The position numbers and the translations under genes were made by a program. Of a stretch of 64,000 nucleotides of DNA, positions 18,464 to 28,723 are shown one piece after another. Numbering within the stretch: the first letter of the stretch is position 1; each line of letters opens with the position of its first letter. The notes beneath the pieces were generated by a model. It saw only the letters and a list, made by a program, of their open reading frames with translations, did not search any database and was not told where the DNA came from. Origin of the DNA: Adiantum capillus-veneris (lineage: Eukaryota > Streptophyta > Polypodiopsida > Polypodiales > Pteridaceae); assembly GCA_014529385.2 (NCBI GenBank), contig CM043971.1, forward strand, positions 98,723,985-98,787,984. The letters are read 5' to 3'.

Positions 18464-19741
18464 ATGGAACGTGATTTGTATCATCTCTTTTTGAGCCGAG
18501 ATTCAGGTGAGGCCTGGCGTCTCTTCCATGAGCACTCACCTCCTCCAGTGACTACCTCTCCCGAGATTTGGGGTCAATATGCAGCATCATTATATACAGT
18601 ACCTGGGCAACCACCATTACCAGACCCTCTAGAGCCATGTCCAGCCACTAGTACCTTCTTTACCACTGAGATGGTGAAGAACGCCATTGACAGGATGAGG
18701 ACTAGGAGAGCATATGATCATGATGGTTTGGTGGCAGAGCACTTGCTATCCAGAGCCTATGCGGCATTAGGAGGGCTAGAGAGGATGTGTTCGCAGGTTC
18801 AGTTTCAAGAACCACGAACAAAACTATGGCTCTTTGATACTTTGGTTGCTTCAGCTATGCTTTATGGGGTCCAAGTTTGGGGACCATCTGTGAATCATGA
18901 CAGTTGGAGGAACATGGAGAGATCCTTGGTATTTATGATATTCCGGATGATTAGAGCCAAGGCCTCTGTACCACATGCGATTATTCGAGCGGAGGTATCC
19001 TCCCCTCCTATAGAGATTGAGGCTCTTACCAGATCAGTGTCCTTTATGCACAGTCTATGGGATACACATAGAGGTAGATATACTAGACTGGCTCTTGAGT
19101 CCTCTAGACAGTTAGCGATGCAGGGAGATGCATCATGTTGGTATGCACAGATGACCTCATGGTTTCAGAGGCATGGTCTCAGCATGGATAGATTGCCTCC
19201 CTTTCAGTATTCCCTGGATGCACCCTCCCTGCCAGTCACACGAACGGAGATCACTAGACTCATTCGTCAGGATCTTATACAGTTGGACACCAGGAGGACA
19301 TGGGTAGAGCCGATACAGGAGTTCGGCACGAAGATGGCTTTCTACAAAGAGCACCTTCTCCAACTTTCAGGGGATGGGTTTGTGACTCGTCCGAACTACA
19401 TGGACACTCATTTATCTCATGGTCTGCGATGTGCTATTGGTCAGATTCGCACATCCTCACACCAGCTAGAGATTGAGACGGGTAGATTCAGAGGGATACC
19501 ACCAGAGTCTAGGATATGTCAACTATGCGGCAGAGAGCCAGAGACAGAGCTACACTACATATGCCACTGCACTGTGTATTATGAGATACGAGGACGCTTC
19601 CATTGCTTATTCAGGGAGGGTTTTGGACCCCTAGATAGAGTCATGAGGTATCAGGACCAGAGATGCCTTGGCTTATATCTACTTGAGCTACACCAACATA
19701 GAGACAGTCTGTTGGGGAGACATGGAGTACGACAGTCGTAG
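18464..19741 (+). CDS. LINE ORF2 derivative lacking the RT core, open frame
   Basis: A 425-codon uninterrupted frame. Residues 1-95 match the region after the endonuclease (LFLSRDSGEAWRLFHE, YAASLYTVPGQPPLPDP, FFTTEMVKNAIDRM). At AEHLLSRAYAALGG the sequence jumps in frame over about 270 residues that in the intron-1 copy include FRKAFDT, GVKQGCP and YADD. The rest is the C-terminal part, ending with a zinc knuckle CQLCGREPETELHYICHC. It cannot be a polymerase. The open frame suggests a recent deletion. Further coding similarity continues in another frame to about 19960. Confidence 0.8.
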   Translation: MERDLYHLFLSRDSGEAWRLFHEHSPPPVTTSPEIWGQYAASLYTVPGQPPLPDPLEPCPATSTFFTTEMVKNAIDRMRTRRAYDHDGLVAEHLLSRAYAALGGLERMCSQVQFQEPRTKLWLFDTLVASAMLYGVQVWGPSVNHDSWRNMERSLVFMIFRMIRAKASVPHAIIRAEVSSPPIEIEALTRSVSFMHSLWDTHRGRYTRLALESSRQLAMQGDASCWYAQMTSWFQRHGLSMDRLPPFQYSLDAPSLPVTRTEITRLIRQDLIQLDTRRTWVEPIQEFGTKMAFYKEHLLQLSGDGFVTRPNYMDTHLSHGLRCAIGQIRTSSHQLEIETGRFRGIPPESRICQLCGREPETELHYICHCTVYYEIRGRFHCLFREGFGPLDRVMRYQDQRCLGLYLLELHQHRDSLLGRHGVRQS

Positions 19742-20140
19742 AGACAGATCAAAGATTTCTTTGGATCGAGGGAGCCAAGAGACCAACCACCAGCACAGGG
19801 TTGTACCCGCATTTATACCAGAGGCACCCTCATTGACAGGGCGATTGAGCTCGGGAGATCGAGACGACCACGACCGAGACACAGGAGCACACTACATCGA
19901 CGGAGACTCCAGCAGAGGATCAGAGGCATTCTAGCACGACACCCAAATTGTCATTGAGGACCTATTCTACATTTTCACATTTCACATTTCACACTTCATT
20001 TCAGTTTTCATTTTTACTTTCAGTACTTTTGTACTTGTACTTCTGACATTGTATTAGATTCACCACTTTGTATCTGATGGTCTCATAGGTCATTTTGGCC
20101 TTTTGAAGACGTTAATATATCATTTCATTTCATTTCATTT

Positions 20141-20166
20141 TCTCTCTCTCTCTCTCTCTCTCTCTA
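20141..20166. repeat. (TC)n tract between LINE and SINE, copy A
   Basis: About 13 TC units directly following the LINE CATTT tail. The equivalent tract without a LINE is at 25111-25155. Confidence 0.9.
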
Positions 20167-20311
20167 ATAAAAAGAGGAAAATGGTATAACCTTTCTATCA
20201 CCCAAGTGTGGTAGATTGGTTATGCCATTTCCCTCTTGAATAACAGGTCTCGAGTTCAACTCTCCTTGGATAGATCTTTAAGGTCTCTTGGGATAGTTTC
20301 CTACGACGTTA

Positions 20312-20357
<46 letters not shown>
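20167..20357 (+). mobile_element. tRNA-derived SINE, copy A
   Basis: A tRNA-like head at 20202-20269 has an acceptor-like pair CCAAG/CTTGG, an A box TGGTAGATTGG and a B-box-like GAGTTCAACTC. The 3' part is GGTCTCTTGGGATAG ... GACGTTAAAATA followed by (CT)n (20317-20357). The tail resembles the LINE 3' tail (GGTCTCATAGG ... GACGTTAATATA plus TC tract). It would be transcribed by RNA polymerase III and mobilised by LINE enzymes. The exact 5' end is not fixed. Confidence 0.65.
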
Positions 20358-20361
<4 letters not shown>

Positions 20362-21190
20362 GTGCATGAGGTGATGAAAGGGGGTCGGTGGACAAGAAGG
20401 GCAGAAGTATAGAAGGAGCAGAAGGGAGAGAGGAAGATGCACAAGGGAGGCACACGAGAAGCAGGAATAGATGGGGGGAATATTCTCTAGTAATGTATTC
20501 ATTTAGAAGGTAGCCATTAGGAGACATTCATTCATGAGGTTGAGTAGATTGATTGGATGTATCAATTTGGATTTTGCAGCAAATAATAAATAGACAGTTT
20601 TCTAATCTTCTTTGGTTGACCAAAGTAGCTATGTAACGTCCTTATGTGTAAGACTAGCTTGGTGAGTGGCCTCAATGTTAGCAATGACAAAATTTTTGGT
20701 GCTTTGATAACATCAGTGTACATGATTTTGTGAGATCTCTCATACTTGCAACCCACATGCAAAACTCCTACCTCCTCTGTTTCCCATGTAGAGGCAATCA
20801 CCCTTAATTTATATATGCTATCATGTGAGTTAGCATGCAAGGTATTTTGTGACATGCTCACTTACATATGTATACACATTCAGGGGATTTGGAAAAAAAA
20901 AACTTTGTAGGAAAACATAGAGGTACGAACAAATAAAATTTTGGTAAAATGTCTCGTATTATTTGCTCTTGTTCTATGGATTAGATATTGTCCTATGGAT
21001 TATATATTTTGTTCTTCATACTTATGCTTCAAGGCCAAGATAAACTCTGTTTTAAGCCGGCACCATTATGAGCATGATTGTAGGGCCTACTCAATAGACT
21101 CATTACACCAGCTAAGAGTTTTTTTTTGTTGGCTTGTGATCCATCATTATATTGTCTATAAATACATTAGCGACAATTTTGATTCATCCA
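20358..21190. repeat. Block Y, copy A, unknown
   Basis: Matches 25361-26262 of copy B. Purine-rich at first, then ordinary sequence. On the - strand an ORF piece reads VGVLHVGCKYERSHKIMYTD (about 20700-20770), conserved in B, so it may derive from a gene, but I do not recognise it. It ends where Copia RNase H begins. Confidence 0.5.
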
Positions 21191-21310
21191 ATGATAGTGC
21201 ACCTCAATGTGCTTTGTGCGAGCACAAAAAATCGGCCCTCGTAACTGCTAATGCACTCTGAATGTTAGTGTAGATGATGTTGGCAGTGTCCTATCCAACA
21301 CCCAAATGAG

Positions 21311-21595
21311 CTATAAGGCGTTGAGCCATACACACTCATCCGTAGCTGTAAAGATTACCCTATAGTACTCAACTTCACAATTGGAAGTGGCCACAAACAG
21401 TTGCTTCTTGCTCAACCATGATATGCATGAACTGTCGAGCATGAAACAAAAACCACTTGTGGACACTCGCTTGTCATAACAACCAACCCAATTTGAGTTT
21501 GAAAAGGCATATAAATCTGGCAGCAATGATCCCCCCTTGGTATAAAACAAGCCAAGATGTAAAGTGCGAGTCAAGTAGTGAAAATTCCTCTTCAC
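21311..21595 (-). pseudogene. Copia RNase H, copy A
   Basis: Segments DLYAFSNSNWVGCYDKRVST, SGFCFMLDSSCISWLSKKQ and the downstream VEYYRVIFTATDECVWL are the Copia RNase H pattern; a Copia RNase H normally reads SDADWAG, so the first catalytic Asp reads as Asn-Ser. Parts before and after are in other frames. Confidence 0.85.
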
Positions 21596-22112
21596 AGCCT
21601 ACCAATGCTTAGACCTTGGGCTATGCATAAATTTGATGACTTGTGAGACTGCAAATTGAATATCGGGCCTCGTATTGCATACATGAATAAGGCATCCACC
21701 AGCAACATTCTAGTAAAGAGTGACATTGGTAGGATCACCAGCATCATGAAGACTCAATTTCAAACCTGTTTCCATGGGAGTAGCAATAGGTTTGTGGCCC
21801 TCAAGTCCAAACTTATTTATTAATGTCTATGTAGCGTATTTGCCACAAGGCAATACCACCATAATACTGCTTAAATTGTATGCCCAATAATGGTGCAAAA
21901 GTCCCAAGTCTTTCATCTTGAAAGTAGCATTCAAATCAGCCTTAAATTGAGCAATATGTGTCTCATTTAGGCTACTTATAAGCAAATCATCAACTTGAGA
22001 AATACATCACCTTCAGGCTTTACATACAAAGTGCTTTCTGTTGGATTGTTACAAAAGCCTCGTTTAATAACATGAGTGTCAACTTTTTCATACCAAGCAT
22101 GAGAAGACTGCT

Positions 22113-22721
22113 TCAACCCCCATACAAAGCTTTCTTACATTTGCACACTTTATTTTCTTGTCCTTTCTTGACAAAACCGCAAGGCTTCGTTACATAAACT
22201 TCCTCAAATATATCACCATTCAAAGCAATAACAATGTCTGATTGATATATATCCCATCCAAAATGAGCTGTCAGTGCACATAGAAAATGAAAAGTAGTCA
22301 TACGACAAGTGGGAGCAAAAGTCTCTTCGTAATCTATGTCTTTCTGTTGCGCATAACCTTTTGCAACAAGTCGAGCATTATAGCGGCCAATTTCACCGTC
22401 CGGCTTATGTTTCAACTTGTAAATCCACTTCGCACCAATCTTTTTGCCAAGAAGAAAATCACATAAAGCCCATGTGTCATTTTCTATAAATGCATCATAT
22501 TCTGATCGCATCGCAACCATCCAATTTTTTGAATTTTGTGCTTCATCAAAAGATAAGAGGTTCCTCCACATCACATAAACTAGAAACAACCAAAGCATAA
22601 CAATTTCATGCATAAGATACATGGCAAGAACCTGAACGAGTACGATTAGACATATGTGCATCCAATTTATTGTCACACAAAGTATGCACCAACCATTTTG
22701 GTATACCTCTAGCATGCTCAT
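22113..22721 (-). pseudogene. Copia reverse transcriptase, copy A
   Basis: WMVAMRSEYDAFIENDTWAL, IGAKWIYKLKHKPDGEIGRY, NARLVAKGYAQQKDIDYEET, FAPTCRMTT and the DIYQSDIVIALNGDIFEEVY segment are the N-terminal half of Copia RT. VYVTKPCGFVKKGQENKV and CKCKKALYGG follow. The later part with the YVDD active site is degraded by stops. Confidence 0.9.
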
Positions 22722-23583
22722 TCTCAGCCCTTTCTACATCAAGTACGTCATGTACATTTGGATCGTTAATAGGCTCATCTGTAAGATGAACCTGAATGAG
22801 TATGACTAGACATAGGTTCATCCGTAAGATGAACCTGAATGAGTACGACTAGACATAGGTGCATCCAATTTACAGTCACGTAAGATGAACCTGAATGAGT
22901 ACGATTAGACATAGGTGCATCCAATTTACTGTCACGCGAAGTATGCACCAATCATTTTGGCATACCTCTAGCTTGCTCATTCTTAGCCCTTTCCACATCA
23001 AGTATATCATGTACATTTGCATCAGTAATAGACTGATCCATAGCATTTTCAAAACCCCTGCCTCATTGAAATTTACATTCACGTGTCCACCATTAAAAAG
23101 AGGCAACAAACTACAAACTGTCGTCCTGTGAGCTTACATTACTGTCCCTAGTTAATGACAACAAAGGCTGAACAAAATCTTTCGCAAACACAACACCAAG
23201 ATACGTTTTTTTAAAAGGATAGTATAACTTACAACCTTTGCTTTTAGTACTCTAACCAACAAAAATGCATTTAAGAGCCTTATCATCCAGTTTTTTGCGC
23301 TACGTTTATGGCACCAAAGCATAAGCTAAACAACCAAAAACCCGCATGTGATCAATAGATGGCTTCTTATCATAAGGAGTCATAGACTGCAAAGCTTTCA
23401 TAGGACACCTGTTAAGTACATAAGTAGCACACATGATGGCCTCAAGCCAAAACGAATGTGGCAAAGCTTGACTCTTGACCATACATCATGCTATCTTTGT
23501 AAGCGATTTGTTTTTCCTTTTAGCAACCCCATTTAGCTGAGGTGTATATGACATTATACATTGGTGTTTTATCCCATGCATTA

Positions 23584-24304
23584 GGAGATTTTAGAGGTCA
23601 TTTGAGAGCCTTCTAAGAAATTATATTTCTCTCTCTAGAAATTTTTCTTAAAATATACTTGCACTTGTTGCGTACGTCCAAAAGGACAACTGAACACTCT
23701 GAAACGTGAACCTAACTTTTCAAAAATCTTTGAAAACGGTCACTTTTTCATTCAATGTGTGTGGCGTTTTCATGAAGTACACGACGCTCATTCAATATAG
23801 CTTTCGTCATCATCCAAATGGCCTTCCGTGTGCCGTGAGGCAAAAAATAAAAAAAGTGGATCACGGCGTGCAGAGGGTCATCTAGAATTCTCCAGATGGT
23901 CCCTCGCGCACCATGATCCAAAATCCCCTTTTTAGGGGTTTTTTGGCGATTTCTTCCTCTCTGGGTCTCAGAGTAAGGCAAGTAGATAGACGTTTTTAAG
24001 GTTTTTGGACATTCCGGACGCATTGGCGGTGTCAAAAGCTTCAAATTCGAACACCAATTGACAGTTTTACGATTTTTTAAATTTCAATGATGACAAAAGC
24101 CATATTAAATGAGCGTCGCCTACCTCATGAAAAAGACATTCGCATTGAATGAAAAGACGCCCGTTTTCAAGGACCTTTGACACTTTTTTTATATTTTTCT
24201 TAATATCAATCTATTTTTCTACGTAACGTAAGCTCTTCTTTCATTGGAGCAGCACTTTTTCCTCTCTCTTCTAAAAGGCCCTCCAAAAGACCTCCGAAAT
24301 CTCC
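23584..24304. mobile_element. Long-TIR foldback/MULE-like element
   Basis: About 721 bp with inverted arms of about 240 bp. The ends are GGAGATTTTAGAGGTC... and its complement ...GACCTCCGAAATCTCC. Further inside, CTTTGAAAACGG, TTTCATTCAATG, CGACGCTCATT and CATCATCC recur inverted. The flanks ATGCATTAG and ATGATTATC compare with ATGATTATT at the unoccupied site in copy B (27891-27899), fitting a 9-bp target duplication, which is typical of Mutator-like elements. No transposase inside, so it is non-autonomous. Confidence 0.75.
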
Positions 24305-24370
24305 CGATGATTATCCAAAAATGCATTAAACTCATGTGACATATACTTCCTCCTCTATCTGAAGAGAGGG

Positions 24371-25100
24371 GTATTGAGAAGAGTTGAGAAGAGGGGGGTA
24401 TTGAGGAGTTGCCACGTGCAATACCCCATATGGGATTGTGTGATACAAAGGTGTGGTGTATATATAAAGGAAGAGCATTCGATGGGCCCCTCTTGAGGAG
24501 CTCATGGCTATGGTGGGTTGGCCGTACCCAGGTATTGGCTGTCATCCGATGGTGGTGTCATGATCTATTGGCTGTTGGCCGGTCCTTTGGCCTATAGAAT
24601 TCACACACTGCACTCATGTCGCCATGAGTGTTGTGGTTGATACACTTCAGATTGATCAATTCCAATGAAGGTAAATGGCATGGATTATGAGCTTGAAACT
24701 CAAAGTGGCTAAAAACAAACCCACCCTCTTTTTTTTTGCTTTTAGCCAAAAATAGAAGAAGGGAGCATTTGTTGAGAATTACTGGTATGTGTACTTGGAG
24801 GAGAAGGGGGAAGAAGAAGAAAATGAGGAAGACAACAGAGACGGAAACAAACAAAGGTGGTGAAAGCTCACCATGGCCTATTAGAGCGAGCAAGAGGTCC
24901 GTGAAGAGGAGAAGAGTAAAGAGCAAGTGAAAACATTGGGAGAGGATGATTTTTTCTCTCTTTTCTTGATCAAGACAATTGTTTAGAGAGTTGCATTTTT
25001 CGTTGCTAGATAAGTTTGCTTAGCTTCATAGCAGTTTAGGTGATCTTCTCAAGTGTATACCTACTCTAGTCTCTAGTATATGATGAGCTTGGTGGAATTT
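24371..25100 (+). repeat. LTR-like block X, copy B
   Basis: Near-identical to 17690-18460, including GCCACGTGC (about 24411) and TATATATAAAGG (about 24458). A 40-bp segment present in A (with GTTGTTGGTGGCCTGTGG) is missing here. Confidence 0.5.
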
Positions 25101-25107
25101 CAGTCCC

Positions 25108-25110
<3 letters not shown>

Positions 25111-25155
<45 letters not shown>
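25111..25155. repeat. (CT)n tract, empty LINE site in copy B
   Basis: About 22 CT units between CAGTCCCTATGTA and AATAAAAAGAGG. In copy A a LINE lies directly upstream of this tract. Confidence 0.9.
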
Positions 25156-25156
<1 letters not shown>

Positions 25157-25304
25157 ATAAAAAGAGGAAAATGGTATAACCTTTCTATCACCCAAGTGTG
25201 GTAGATTGGTTATGCCATTTCCCTCTTGAATAATAGATCTTGAGTTCAACTCTCCTCGTCGGATAGATCTTTAAGGTCTCTTGGGATAGTTTCCTACGAC
25301 ATTA

Positions 25305-25360
<56 letters not shown>
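25156..25360 (+). mobile_element. tRNA-derived SINE, copy B
   Basis: Same as 20167-20357, with a tRNA-like head at about 25192-25262 and tail ACGACATTAAAATA plus a (CT)n tract (25311-25360). The CTTGG arm is changed here by a short insertion, so copy A is closer to the original. Confidence 0.6.
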
Positions 25361-25362
<2 letters not shown>

Positions 25363-26262
25363 GTGCATGAGGTGATGAAAGGGGGGCGGTGGAGAAGAAG
25401 GGCAGAAGTATAGAAGGAGGAGAAGGGAGAGAGGAAGATGCACAAGGGAGGCACACAAGAAGCAGGAATAGATGGGGGGAATATTATCTAGTAATGTATT
25501 TATTTCGAAGGTAGCCATTTGGATACATTCATTCATTAGGTTGAGTAGATTGATTGGATGTATCAGTTTGGATTTTGCTGCAAATAATAAACAGACGGTT
25601 CTCTAATCTTCTTTCATTGACCAAAGTAGCTGTGTAACATGTTGCTCGAATGGGGAAGGAAAGTTCTTATGTGTAAGACTAGCTTGGTGAGTGGCCTCAA
25701 TGTTAGCAATGACGAGATTTTTTGGTGCTTTGATAACATCAGTGTACATGATTTTGTGAGATCTCTCATACTTGCAACCCACATGCAAAACTCCTACCTC
25801 CTCTGTTTCCCATGCAGAGGCAATCACCCTTAATTTATATATGCTATCACGTGAATTAGCATGCAAGGTATTTTGTGACTTACATATGTATACACATTCA
25901 GGGGATTTGGAGAAAAAAAACTTTGTAGGAAAACATAGAGGTACGAACAAATAAAATTTTTGTAAAATGTCTTGTATGATCTGCTCTTGTTCTATGGATT
26001 AGATATTGTCCTATGGATTATATATTTTGTTCTTCATACTTATGCTTCAAGGCCAAGACGAAGTCTGTTTTAAGCCAGCACCATTGTGAGCATGATTGTA
26101 GGGCCTACTCAATAGACTCATTACACCATTATAAGATTGGCGTATTTTGTTGGCATTTAAGTAGTTTCAATAGATAAGAGTTTTTTTTTGCTGGCTTGTG
26201 ATCCATCATTATATTGTCTATAAATACATTATCGACAATTTTGATTCATCCAATGATAGTGC
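25361..26262. repeat. Block Y, copy B, unknown
   Basis: Equivalent of 20358-21190. The - strand ORF piece is longer here (VGVLHVGCKYERSHKIMYTD followed by VIKAPKNLVIANIEATHQAS), so the frame was probably once coding. No family recognised. Confidence 0.45.
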
Positions 26263-26354
26263 ACCTCAATGTGCTTTGTGCAAGCACCAAAAATCGGGTT
26301 CCTCGTAACTTCTAATGCGCTCTAAATGTCAGTGTAGATGATGTTGGCAGTGTC

Positions 26355-26615
26355 CTATCCAACACCCAAATGAGCTATAAGGCGTTTGAGCCATACACAC
26401 TCAATCGTAGCTGTAAAGATTGCCCTATAGTACTCAACTTCACAACTGGAAGTGGCCACAAACAATTGCTTCTTGATCAACCATGATATGCATGAACTCT
26501 CGAGCATGAAACAAAAACCACTTGTGGACACTCCTGTGTCATAACAACCAACCCAATTTGAGTTTGAAAAGGCATATAAATCTGGCAGCAATGATCCCCC
26601 CTTGGTATAAAACAA
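26355..26615 (-). pseudogene. Copia RNase H, copy B
   Basis: DLYAFSNSNWVGCYDTGVST, SGFCFMLESSCISWLIKKQ and YYRAIFTATIECVWLKRLI; the counterpart of 21311-21595. Confidence 0.85.
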
Positions 26616-27015
26616 GCCAAGTTATAAAGTGCCACTCAAGTAGCGAAAAATCCTCTTGACAGCCTACCAATGCTTAGACCTTGGGCTATGCATAAATATG
26701 ATGACTTGTGAGACTGCAAATTGACTATCGGGCCTTGTATTGCATACATAAATAAGGCATCCACTAGCAACATTCTAGTAAAGAGTGACATTGGTAGGAT
26801 CACCAGCATCATGAAGACTTAATTTCAAACCTGTTTCCATGGGAGTAGCAATAGGTTTGCATCCCTCAAGTTCAAACTTATTTATTAATATCTCTACATG
26901 AGAAATACATCACCCTCAGGCTTTACATACAAAGTGCTTTCTGTTGGATTGTTACAAAAGCCTCGTTTAATAACATGAGTGTCAGTTTTCTCATACCAAG
27001 CATGAGAAGACTGCT

Positions 27016-27849
27016 TCAACCTCCATACAAATCTTTCTTACATTTGCACACTTTATTTTCTTGTCCTTTCTTGACAAAACCGCGAGGCTGCGTTACATAA
27101 ACTTCCTCAAATATATCACCATTCAAGAAAGCAATAACAATGTCTGATTGATATATATCCCATCCAAAATGAGTTGTTAGTGCACATAGAAAATGAAAAG
27201 TAGTCATATGACAAGTGGGAGCAAAAGTCTCTTCGTAATCTATGTCTTTCTATTCGGCATAACCTTTTGCAACAAGTCGAGCATTATAGCGACCAATTTC
27301 ACCGTCCGGCTTATGTTTCAACTTGTAAATCCACTTCGTACCAATGGCCTTTTTGCCGAGAGGCAAATCACATAAAGCCCATGTGTCATTTTCTATAAAT
27401 GCATCATATTCTGATTGCATCGCAACCATCCAATTTTTTGAATTTTGTGCTTCATCAAAAGATAGAGGTTCCTCCACATCACATAAACTAGAAACAACCA
27501 AAGCATAACAATCTAATGCATAAGATGCATGGCGAGAACCTGAACGAGTACGATTAGACATATGTGCATCCAATTTATTGTCACACAAAGTATGCACCAA
27601 CCATTTTGGTATACCTCTAGCATACTCATTCTCAATCCTTTCTACATCAAGTACGTCATGTACATCTGGATCTTCAATAGACTCATCAATAAGATGAACC
27701 TGAACAAGTACGATTAGACATAGGTGCATCCAATTTACTGTCACGCGAAGTATGCACCTTAAGCCACAACGAATGTGGCAAAGCTTGACTCTTGACCATA
27801 CATCGTGCCATCTTTGTAAGTGACTTGTTTTTCCTTTTAGCAGCCCCAT
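27016..27849 (-). pseudogene. Copia reverse transcriptase and end of integrase, copy B
   Basis: Two overlapping frames give SKNWMVAMQSEYDAFIENDT, LPLGKKAIGTKWIYKLKHKP, NARLVAKGYAE and, after a shift, FGWDIYQSDIVIAFLNGDIF. The LGKKAIGTKW form is closer to the Copia consensus than copy A. The YVDD region is missing. Confidence 0.85.
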
Positions 27850-28686
27850 TTTGTTGTGGTGTATATGACATTATACATTGGTGTTTTATCCCATGATTAT
27901 TTATAAATGCATTAAACTCATGAGACATATACTCTTCCCTCTATCTGAACGGAGGGTGCCAGCCATAGCCAGAAATTGCTTGAAGCACATGAACACTTTG
28001 AACTTAGCTTTAAGCGGATATCCCCATGCGTGCCTTGAGTAAGCATCAATGAAATTCACGAAGTATAGGTAATTGCCTAAGGATGGAGTTTGCACATGCC
28101 CACAAACATCACTATGCACAAGTTACAACTTGCATGTAGCCCTTACTAAACCATGCATTGGAAACTTCGAACGTTGCATCTTACCCAAAATAAAGCCTTC
28201 ACAAACTTGCTTTGAAGGTGCTTCAAGAGACGGAAAAGAAGCAACCATATTATATTTCAGCAAATGCAGTAAACTAGAAAAATTCAGATACCCAAAACAT
28301 GCATGTCAAAGTTTTTCATCTGAAAGAGCCTTTGAATCCACAATTGCATTTGCAAAATTGTACCCACACTTGTCATACAAAGTGAGCTTATACAGCGCAT
28401 CGCACAAAATACCGGATGCAACATTTTCATCACCAAGACTGAGATCATGAATTGTACATCTATCATCCACAAATTTGACAATAAGACCAAGTCTAGCAAG
28501 TGCATATACAGATAAAAGGTTTTTCTTGATCCCAGGTGCATAAAGTGCATCAATAAGTGTGAAAGAAATGCCATTTGTAGCAGCCATCCCAATCTTTCCA
28601 ACTTCCTTGATCGGATAAGAGGCATTGTTGGCACAAGTGATTGTATTCCCATGAAGGGACAGACTCAAGAGAGGTACACAAATCAC
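27850..28686 (-). pseudogene. Copia protease tail and integrase core, copy B
   Basis: The protease end is ISFTLIDALYAPGIKKNLLS (about 28510-28580). Integrase segments are MHSDVCGHVQTPSLG, NYLYFVNFIDAYSRHAWGYP, TLRSDRG and YTPQQNGAAKRKN. The DDE Glu normally present in QNGVAER reads Lys here, so the catalytic triad is broken even without the frameshifts. Confidence 0.8.
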
Positions 28687-28723
28687 GATGTTAGGTAATG
28701 TGCTTTATAACACTATCAAAGTT

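Larger units (their letters stand above)
18462..20166 (+). mobile_element. LINE, internally deleted copy inserted in copy A
   Basis: Same family as the LINE in SAE1 intron 1. It starts at the end of the endonuclease-RT linker, lacks the RT core, and ends with GGTCTCATAGGTCATTTTGG, GACGTTAATATATCATTTCA, three CATTT units and a (TC)n tract. Copy B has no LINE between GATGAGCTTGGTGGAATTTC and its CT tract (25090-25155), so B is an empty site. The target therefore already held a CT tract. Confidence 0.85.
17690..24365. repeat. Segmental tandem duplication, copy A
   Basis: Contains, in order, block X, a LINE, CT tract, SINE, block Y and a Copia element on the - strand. It ends inside the Copia integrase at CTATCTGAAGAGAGG (about 24352-24366), where the second block X begins. 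The same integrase position in copy B is at about 27943. Copy A is longer because of a LINE (1.7 kb) and a foldback element (0.7 kb) absent from B, and because B lost part of its Copia. Confidence 0.8.
21191..24365 (-). mobile_element. Ty1/Copia element, copy A, decayed
   Basis: The - strand order is integrase (24365-24305 and 23583-22730), reverse transcriptase (about 22721-22000) and RNase H (about 21990-21195). No LTR is present at the left end; it joins block Y. A foldback element (23584-24304) interrupts the integrase. A repeated segment, GTAAGATGAACCTGAATGAG, occurs at 22781, 22824 and 22880 (local triplication). Confidence 0.85.
24366..27955. repeat. Segmental tandem duplication, copy B
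   Basis: Repeats block X, CT tract, SINE, block Y and Copia RNase H to integrase without the LINE and foldback insertions of copy A. A 0.5-kb part of the integrase (between 27757 and the next base, equivalent to 22945-23455 in A) and about 0.15 kb of the RNase H/RT region are missing here. The Copia then continues past the duplicated part to 30592. Confidence 0.8.

Noticed and set aside
20202-20269. Functional tRNA gene in SINE copy A
   Set aside because: The acceptor-like pair is short, the B box is degenerate, the anticodon arm is poor, and it is joined to a LINE-like tail and CT tract.
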